From Syngnathus acus (Eukaryota > Chordata > Actinopteri > Syngnathiformes > Syngnathidae), in NCBI RefSeq assembly GCF_901709675.1, contig NC_051099.1, positions 6,698,001-6,762,000 of the forward strand: a DNA stretch of 64,000 nucleotides. The letters are read 5' to 3'. A program made the translations under genes and the position numbers. The notes under the pieces are model-generated. The model had not been told where the DNA came from. It saw only the letters and a program-made list of their open reading frames with translations, and searched no databases. Shown one piece after another: positions 61,101 through 64,000 of the stretch (positions are counted from its first letter, which is position 1; each line of letters starts with the position of its first letter).

Positions 61101-63552
61101 ATTCAAAATGACCTCATGTCGTTTGTCCAGCTGCTTTGGGTTCTCTGTGGTTTACGCTATATTACCTGTTTTAAATGCGATTTTAGGCATGCAAAAAAAC
61201 ACAAAAGATGGCATTGAATGACTATTTACAAATCAAGTCAAAAATTGTTTGCATATTTTTTCCACATAATATAGTTTGCTCCAGATTTAAATCAATCAAA
61301 TAAAGCTATATTGGATGCCACTGACCAAATAAGTGCTGATTAAATCATTCTAACTCATTTTGTGTGAATAAGTATACATATGGGTGGGTAAACAGCCAAC
61401 AGCAGCAACTGCCCATTGGATAAAAACATCATTTTCAAACCCACCAAGCTGCACAAAAATCATCATCATGTTTAAAACGATGAGATTCATTCTTGAGGGA
61501 AATGTCGATTTATCTTAAAAAATTGAATGCATCACTTACCAAAACAATTTGTCAGATAATTAGCTTTAATTAATTTGCTCATAAATTTAGGGGTGAACCA
61601 GAATCCAATTAATTAAACAAAACAAGCAAGACAAACCCACAATATGGCTCTTTTATCTCCTTATATAATTCATTGACAATTCAACAAAAAAAACCCACAT
61701 TTCCTCAAACCACAGTCGCCATAAAGACTACACGAGCATTTTAGCACTAGGCGGCCATGACACCCGCTGTGGGCTCTGTGAGGGGGAACATCTTGGGTAA
61801 TCTATGCAGACATCTGTGGTGACTCATTGTGAAATCATTTAAATGCGCTTAAAAAGAAAACTCTCTCTTGAGTGTCTTGCAAAGCCAACCGGTGGTGACA
61901 AATCGGACTTCCAGAAGGAGGACAAAAAAAAAGCCTACTTACGGTCACTGCAGAAGGGCCCACCGAAGGTTGTCATGGTGCAGTCGCAGGAGAAGCCCTC
62001 CCAGAGCTGCAGACACACACCCTGATGGTGGCACGAGTCCTCTGTGCAGGTAGTGCTGGGACCTACACGGTGGTGACACACACTTGAGCTTCATTTCATC
62101 TGGACAGCATCATTATCTGTAAGACTTGGATTGCATCTAATGGGATGTTGAGCCCATTTTTTTCTTTGTCAAGCCTCACCTCCGCAGCCGTGCTCCACCT
62201 GGCCTACTTTCTGAAGGGCGTCTGCCAGCAAATCGGGGAGTCTTCCGTTCAAGTCCACCGATGCCAGGCAGCCCTTGTAGCCTTCGCGGGATGCTATTAG
62301 TCGAGGCAGGCTGGTGTACATGCTCTTCCCGACACCTCCGATGTACAGCTCGCCTGGAACACAAGACAGCGTGTTATCGAGAGTCAAAATGAATGGACGA
62401 CAATTTTGACTTAATAGATTCACCTTTTAAATCCAGGTTGCGAGCTCCGTTGGCGTGCTGGGTGACGGTGCGGATATCGATCTTGAGCGTGTGGACATTG
62501 TTGTTGTCACGGGAGATGACCACGTTATGCCACTGGTTGTCATTGAGCGGCTTGTCCGAGTTTCCCTTCATCAATGACGGGCCATTTCCCAAGTCAAAGA
62601 CGTAATGTATGAACCTGTAGGACATAATAACATGAATTTGTTATGTCTTGGGAGTATGTGGGACATTTAATGTCAGTGATTTGCAAAGAGCAAGTGGCCA
62701 GGAAAAAAAATGAAGCCACCTGATATGTTCTAATCCTTTAATTTTCTCGGAAGGAGCAAGCTCCGGTGCCAAGCGGGACTAATTGCTTCATGGAGAATGT
62801 TTATGTGATGTATGCCAGTGGGAAACTAGAAAACAGATCCGCGAAAAATAGAAAACAGTGCCTTTTTGTTTCGGATTATTTTTTGCCTTTTTGAGGTGGA
62901 ACGATTCCATTCGGGTCAATTTGACCCTCCAACCAGTTTTCCCGATTGAAATGGATTCTCATTTTAGGTTTGCACTTTGAGCTCACCCTTTGACCAGCTC
63001 CACCACAATGAAATCACTCCCGTCGCCAGAGTTGTAGAGTATCAGGCCGTCGGGACTTGTGGTCTTAAACTGGAAGAAGAGGTGCATCGAGGCGTAGGCT
63101 TGCAAGGTGGAGAAAGCCAAGTAGCTAGCTTGAGTCAGGAAGGAGACAGGATTGGCCACAATGTGCCTCATGCCGAAGCGTGCGTTCAGCTCGCAGTAGG
63201 AGATGTCTCCGTTCTTGCACTGGTCCATGTAGAGCATCCCGTTGAAGGATAGGGCCTGCAGGTGGCCGATGAAGTTGGAAGGGATCACCGAGGTGAATCG
63301 GCGCTCCGTCATGATGCCCGTTTCGATGTTGTTCAACTCCAAGCGGGTGTGAGCGCCGCTCATAAAGCCTGGAGAAGATAATGAGGTGTGTAAAGTGTCA
63401 CATGGGTTTTTCTTTCCATGACCTGAAATTACCTTCTGCTGTGACATTGTCCACAGATAGCTGCAAATGTTTCCCTCGACGCGCCACCTTTACCGCGTGC
63501 CACTCATTGTCATTCAGCTTGTCGCCCAGCAGGAGTACCTCGGGTCCTTTGC
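20156..63552 (-). CDS. nrxn2: Neurexin 2, 3' two thirds of the alpha form
   Basis: Presynaptic single-pass receptor that binds neuroligins, LRRTMs and cerebellins through LNS6. Exons: 63433-63552, 62987-63368, 62424-62614, 62180-62353, 61943-62062, 33792-33973, 28146-28317, 26276-26365 (optional SS4), 24328-24656, 22719-22803, 20156-20964. All phases agree and the 382-bp exon has its family length. Domain order: second half of LNS4, LNS5, EGF3, LNS6, Thr/Pro-rich stalk, transmembrane helix, cytoplasmic tail ending KNKDKEYYV with a PDZ ligand. NRXN2-specific matches include [19 protein letters not shown], the [13 protein letters not shown] stalk and SYQTDQ after the membrane. The signal peptide and LNS1 to early LNS4 lie beyond the right edge. 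Teleosts often have two copies (nrxn2a and nrxn2b), which I cannot tell apart. Confidence 0.95.
20965..22718 (-). other. nrxn2: nrxn2 intron, about 1.75 kb
   Basis: AT-rich. It contains short homopolymers and a GAT trinucleotide run near 22412-22427. No other feature is supported. Confidence 0.6.
22719..22803 (-). CDS. nrxn2: nrxn2 stalk exon (conserved acidic cysteine segment)
   Basis: 85-bp exon encoding [20 protein letters not shown] and LEECEPGTG. This is the neurexin juxtamembrane segment with two cysteines. It ends in phase 1 and joins GGELV of the last exon. An alternative acceptor six bases in would drop PQ. Confidence 0.9.
22804..24327 (-). other. nrxn2: nrxn2 intron, about 1.5 kb
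   Basis: No repeat family or exon recognised. A 132-codon minus-strand ORF at 23181-23579 has no recognisable motif and is not supported as a gene. Confidence 0.55.
24328..24656 (-). CDS. nrxn2: nrxn2 exon: end of LNS6 and threonine-rich stalk
   Basis: Starts [17 protein letters not shown] and runs through [18 protein letters not shown], the last strands of LNS6. It then passes into the [20 protein letters not shown]-glycosylation-type stalk. It accepts either the SS4 exon or the 28146-28317 exon, since both end in phase 1. Confidence 0.95.
24657..26275 (-). other. nrxn2: nrxn2 intron downstream of the SS4 exon
   Basis: About 1.6 kb of AT-rich sequence. Signals that control SS4 inclusion (STAR/KHDRBS-type UUUAA and UAAA motifs) would be expected here. 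AT-rich candidates abound, but none can be singled out by eye. Confidence 0.5.
26276..26365 (-). CDS. nrxn2: nrxn2 alternatively spliced SS4 cassette exon
   Basis: Exactly 90 bp, in phase 1 at both ends, so it can be included or skipped without changing the frame. It reads [20 protein letters not shown] followed by [10 protein letters not shown], the hallmark insert of neurexin splice site 4 in LNS6. Inclusion changes partner choice: it favours cerebellin complexes and reduces binding to LRRTMs and some neuroligins (established for the family). The exon is bounded by AG at 26366-26367 and a GTAAAA donor at 26274-26275. It is too short to stand out as an ORF. Confidence 0.95.
26366..28145 (-). 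other. nrxn2: nrxn2 intron upstream of the SS4 exon
   Basis: About 1.8 kb, AT-rich, with ATGAATGA/CATGAATA-type simple sequence near 27190-27240. No other element recognised. Confidence 0.55.
28146..28317 (-). CDS. nrxn2: nrxn2 exon: core of LNS6
   Basis: Encodes [20 protein letters not shown], then [20 protein letters not shown] and VIERYPPG. The SGGNAT site is the conserved N-glycosylation sequon near the calcium and ligand face of LNS6. It ends in phase 1 exactly at splice site 4. Confidence 0.95.
28318..33791 (-). other. nrxn2: nrxn2 intron, 5.5 kb
   Basis: No exon supported. A run of 24 T lies at 31079-31102 and shorter T-runs near 29454, 29756 and 30123. The motif CCTAATAAAGTG near 29218-29229 resembles a common vertebrate retroposon tail, but no body is visible. 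Small TACTA-type repeats sit at 33196-33232. Confidence 0.5.
33792..33973 (-). CDS. nrxn2: nrxn2 exon: start of LNS6, first exon shared by alpha and beta forms
   Basis: 60 codons: [20 protein letters not shown], then [20 protein letters not shown] and [10 protein letters not shown]. The phase-1 start is joined in the alpha form to the EGF3 exon (giving SDPGTTYIF) and in the beta form to 41953-42142 (giving GGHAGTTYIF). Both junctions match known NRXN2 proteins. Confidence 0.95.
33974..41952 (-). other. nrxn2: Intron between the beta first exon and LNS6, 8 kb
   Basis: AT-rich intron holding the 302-bp tandem duplication at 35174-35765, a short duplicated AAATTTCATGNATGAT unit at about 36304-36345, and T-runs near 39905, 41340 and 41458. 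Several short ORFs (for example 35706-36143 and 37046-37273) show no motif I recognise. Confidence 0.5.
35174..35765. repeat. Tandem duplication, 302-bp period, two copies
   Basis: Copy 1 starts at 35174 and copy 2 at 35476, both with TAGTCATCTCAATGTAATAT. They stay nearly identical through GGTGAGTGTGAACACAGACA, differing mainly in T-run lengths and a few bases. The copies abut directly, so this looks like a recent local duplication rather than two transposon insertions. Confidence 0.9.
41953..42142 (-). CDS. nrxn2: Beta-neurexin 2 first coding exon (signal peptide and beta-specific N-terminus)
   Basis: 63 codons plus one base. [20 protein letters not shown] is a good signal peptide (basic residue, then a hydrophobic core), followed by QTGTA and the mature [38 protein letters not shown] completes the beta-specific region, nearly identical to human NRXN2-beta. 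The GTAAGA donor joins 33792-33973. With SS4 the beta protein would be 618 residues, 588 without. The start at 42142 was chosen for its signal peptide and Kozak context (A at -3, G at +4). The frame stays open upstream to an ATG at 42277, so an N-terminally extended start cannot be excluded. Confidence 0.9.
42143..43700 (-). promoter_or_regulatory. nrxn2: Beta-neurexin 2 promoter and 5' UTR region
   Basis: Sequence upstream of the beta start codon. GC content rises between about 42590 and 43110, with many CG dinucleotides and purine-rich GGAGGA tracts at 42875-42930. A G-rich block on the plus strand follows at 43526-43670. The internal promoters of mammalian neurexin genes lie in similar GC-rich sequence. 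No TATA box or start site can be fixed by eye. A 77-to-118-codon set of ORFs here follows composition only. Confidence 0.5.
44391..44779. mobile_element. 389-bp MITE with perfect 29-bp terminal inverted repeats
   Basis: Both ends begin ACCGTATTTTCCGCACTATA when read inward and match perfectly for 29 bases. Inside, a unit TATAAGGCGCACCGGATTAT occurs three times (near 44407, 44472 and 44691). The internal sequence has short direct repeats (CGTTGCTCAAA) and no coding capacity, so the element is non-autonomous. No clear target-site duplication is visible, so I do not assign a superfamily. It sits about 2.2 kb upstream of the beta start codon. Confidence 0.88.
44780..53090 (-). other. nrxn2: Intron sequence upstream of the beta promoter, 8.3 kb
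   Basis: No exon of nrxn2 is supported. Simple sequence includes an ATGG tetranucleotide run near 46318-46330 and a 34-base T-run at 49142-49175. A CG-rich patch covers about 50740-51130. The remaining short ORFs show no recognisable domain. Confidence 0.5.
49142..49175. repeat. Poly(T) run of 34 bases
   Basis: Uninterrupted T-run, poly(A) on the nrxn2 strand. No retroposon body is recognisable next to it. Confidence 0.9.
53091..53436. mobile_element. hAT-type MITE, about 346 bp
   Basis: The left end CACAATGTGTCAAATTCAAG and the right end, read inversely, CAGAGGCGTCAAACTCAT form imperfect inverted repeats around GTCAAACTCA. The next bases GGCCCGGGGGCTAGAT and TGTGGCCC belong to a hAT MITE type widely seen in fish genomes. 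The body is AT-rich and non-coding. The 8-bp target duplication is not recognisable. Confidence 0.75.
53805..53919 (+). mobile_element. LINE-L2-like retroposon 3' end
   Basis: GTGATTGGCTGTCAGCCAGT, then CGCCTCTTGCC, GCTGGGATTGGCTCCAG and AAATGGATGAGTGGATGG are the standard 3' end of teleost L2-type LINEs (and of SINEs that copied it), with the ATGG-type tail. The 5' part is missing, as is usual for truncated insertions. Confidence 0.8.
54537..54714 (+). pseudogene. THAP-domain exon of the transposon
   Basis: Reads [20 protein letters not shown], then [20 protein letters not shown] and [10 protein letters not shown], ending at a good GTATGT donor. This is the C2CH zinc-finger THAP fold (C-x4-C visible, the third ligand C in RIC, and the W, F and P positions kept). 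The last ligand, normally H in C-x2-H (RICSEHF), reads D here, so zinc binding is probably lost. No downstream exon of the protein was found before the element ends. Confidence 0.75.
55110..55297 (-). pseudogene. First exon remnant of the element's second protein
   Basis: Minus-strand reading starts [20 protein letters not shown], then [20 protein letters not shown] and [17 protein letters not shown]. The [14 protein letters not shown] segment matches, from memory, the N-terminus of fish transposon-derived proteins that continue with SWIM and YqaJ-type domains. Those later domains are absent here. The identification is tentative. Confidence 0.5.
55790..55899. repeat. AT-rich low-complexity tract
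   Basis: Mixed ATAA/AATA units ending in a pure (AT)n run, about 110 bp long. Confidence 0.85.
58400..58455 (+). mobile_element. Short LINE-L2-like fragment
   Basis: CGTGATTGGCTAGCGAACAG followed by CTCCGCCTATTGCCCAAA matches the L2 3'-end consensus seen more fully at 53805-53919. It is too short and diverged to say more. Confidence 0.55.
60048..60240. mobile_element. 193-bp inverted-repeat insertion with 17-bp target duplication
   Basis: Two 67-bp arms (60051-60117 and 60132-60198) are inverted copies with only about two mismatches, separated by a 14-base centre. The 17-base GCATGTTTTACTTATTT occurs directly before (60031-60047) and after (60241-60257) the unit, as a target-site duplication of the length expected from target-primed reverse transcription. 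The centre and right arm contain CTGATGA (60123-60129), GGC/GCC and GAAAC (60147-60151), resembling a hammerhead-ribozyme core such as those in Penelope-like retroelements. No coding sequence is present. The family assignment is inference. Confidence 0.7.
60258..61942 (-). other. nrxn2: Intron sequence next to the EGF3 exon
   Basis: AT-rich, with A-runs near 60395-60413 and 60553-60568 and AAAC-type simple repeats near 60830-60875. Nothing else recognised. Confidence 0.55.
61943..62062 (-). CDS. nrxn2: nrxn2 exon: EGF-like domain 3
   Basis: Encodes [20 protein letters not shown], then [19 protein letters not shown]: six cysteines in EGF spacing, between LNS5 and LNS6. It is the last exon specific to the alpha form. 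The next exon in the alpha transcript lies 28 kb away. Confidence 0.95.
62180..62353 (-). CDS. nrxn2: nrxn2 exon: end of LNS5
   Basis: Encodes [19 protein letters not shown], then [20 protein letters not shown] and [19 protein letters not shown] and the final cysteine form the terminal disulphide region of LNS5. Phase 1 at both ends. Confidence 0.95.
62424..62614 (-). CDS. nrxn2: nrxn2 exon: middle of LNS5
   Basis: Encodes [20 protein letters not shown], then [20 protein letters not shown] and ARNLDLKG. The [12 protein letters not shown] stretch is typical of NRXN2 (NRXN1 has ANLIKGSSNKP). Confidence 0.95.
62615..62986 (-). other. nrxn2: nrxn2 intron, 372 bp
   Basis: Nothing recognised besides the splice sites. 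Confidence 0.6.
62987..63368 (-). CDS. nrxn2: nrxn2 382-bp exon: end of LNS4 and start of LNS5
   Basis: Begins [20 protein letters not shown] and continues [51 protein letters not shown] and FIVVELVKG. It closes LNS4 and opens LNS5. The exon length of 382 bp is the same as in mammalian neurexins. Confidence 0.95.
63433..63552 (-). CDS. nrxn2: nrxn2 exon: part of LNS4
   Basis: Encodes [20 protein letters not shown], then [26 protein letters not shown] and RRGK are the conserved LNS4 core. It is the most 5' nrxn2 exon in the window and its junction with the next exon is the splice-site-3 region. Confidence 0.95.
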
Positions 63553-64000
63553 CTATGAGGTGGAGAGCGTCAAGTGACAATTACGCCGAACGTGTCCCCT
63601 CTCATCAGACGACACTCTTCAAGCAAAGTGAACAATGCCACTCAGGTGGCGTGCATTTGTTCACATAACAATTTCACAACCAATAATTTATACTCGACTT
63701 ATGTTGAAAGGTGTGAAAGGAAAATGGGAACAAAATTATTCTGAGTGCAAATACGACAGGTGTTATTTTGATTGTTCTTTTCTCAGTATGATTTTTACTT
63801 TACAGTTTCTTTTCTTGTTTTTTCTCTTTCTCGCTATGAATACAAAGGTCCCGCGTGTGATGAGGAAGAAAATCGCTGTTTTGAGTCACGTTCCTGTCAC
63901 ACTAAACCTATTAAATGTGATAATTCCATTATAAAAAAAATCTTGAAAATACACTCACTCGAAATCCAATGCCAACATACAGATAATGTTTACAATCCAA
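63553..64000 (-). other. nrxn2: nrxn2 intron reaching the window edge
   Basis: 448 bp with no further exon visible. The preceding LNS4 exon must lie beyond the right edge. Confidence 0.6.

Overview
The window is teleost fish nuclear DNA. It holds spliced vertebrate genes with GT/AG introns, AT-rich introns, simple repeats and fish-type DNA-transposon and LINE fragments. There are no bacterial-style operons, tRNA or rRNA genes, or CRISPR arrays. Exon borders were read by eye from splice dinucleotides and checked by codon phase. Gene names rest on remembered family sequence, not on a database search.

Layout, left to right. (1) About 141-2118, plus strand: the 3' exons of a CTX-family immunoglobulin membrane protein (IGSF11/CXADR-like) with a short tail ending in a PDZ-type motif. 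Its 5' part lies off the left edge. (2) 3939-15032, minus strand: the complete coding region of pecanex 3 (pcnx3), 34 coding exons and about 2,280 codons, convergent with gene 1. One exon (6790-7042) lacks one base and breaks the frame inside the best-conserved domain. Noncoding 5' exons probably extend to about 16.3 kb. (3) 20156-63552, minus strand: the 3' two thirds of neurexin 2 (nrxn2). It covers half of LNS4, LNS5, EGF3, LNS6, the 90-bp splice-site-4 cassette, a proline-rich stalk, the transmembrane helix and the cytoplasmic tail ending EYYV. The rest of the alpha form lies beyond the right edge. The first exon of the beta form is at 41953-42142, inside the 28-kb intron between EGF3 and LNS6.

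The two named genes sit in the order nrxn2 then pcnx3 on the same strand. Human NRXN2 and PCNX3 both map to 11q13, so this looks like a conserved linkage. The cytoplasmic tail (SYQTDQ, KDKEYYV) and the stalk ([13 protein letters not shown]) favour nrxn2 over nrxn1 and nrxn3.

The long nrxn2 introns and one intron of the immunoglobulin gene carry transposon remnants: two hAT-type MITEs, a MITE with perfect 29-bp inverted repeats, an internally deleted two-gene element carrying a THAP exon, a mariner transposase fragment, LINE-L2 3' ends, a 302-bp tandem duplication, and a TSD-flanked 193-bp inverted-repeat insertion with a hammerhead-like core. I did not find a new multi-gene system. The most useful observations are the pcnx3 frameshift, the exons easily missed by ORF calling (SS4, beta first exon), the THAP element and the inverted-repeat insertion.
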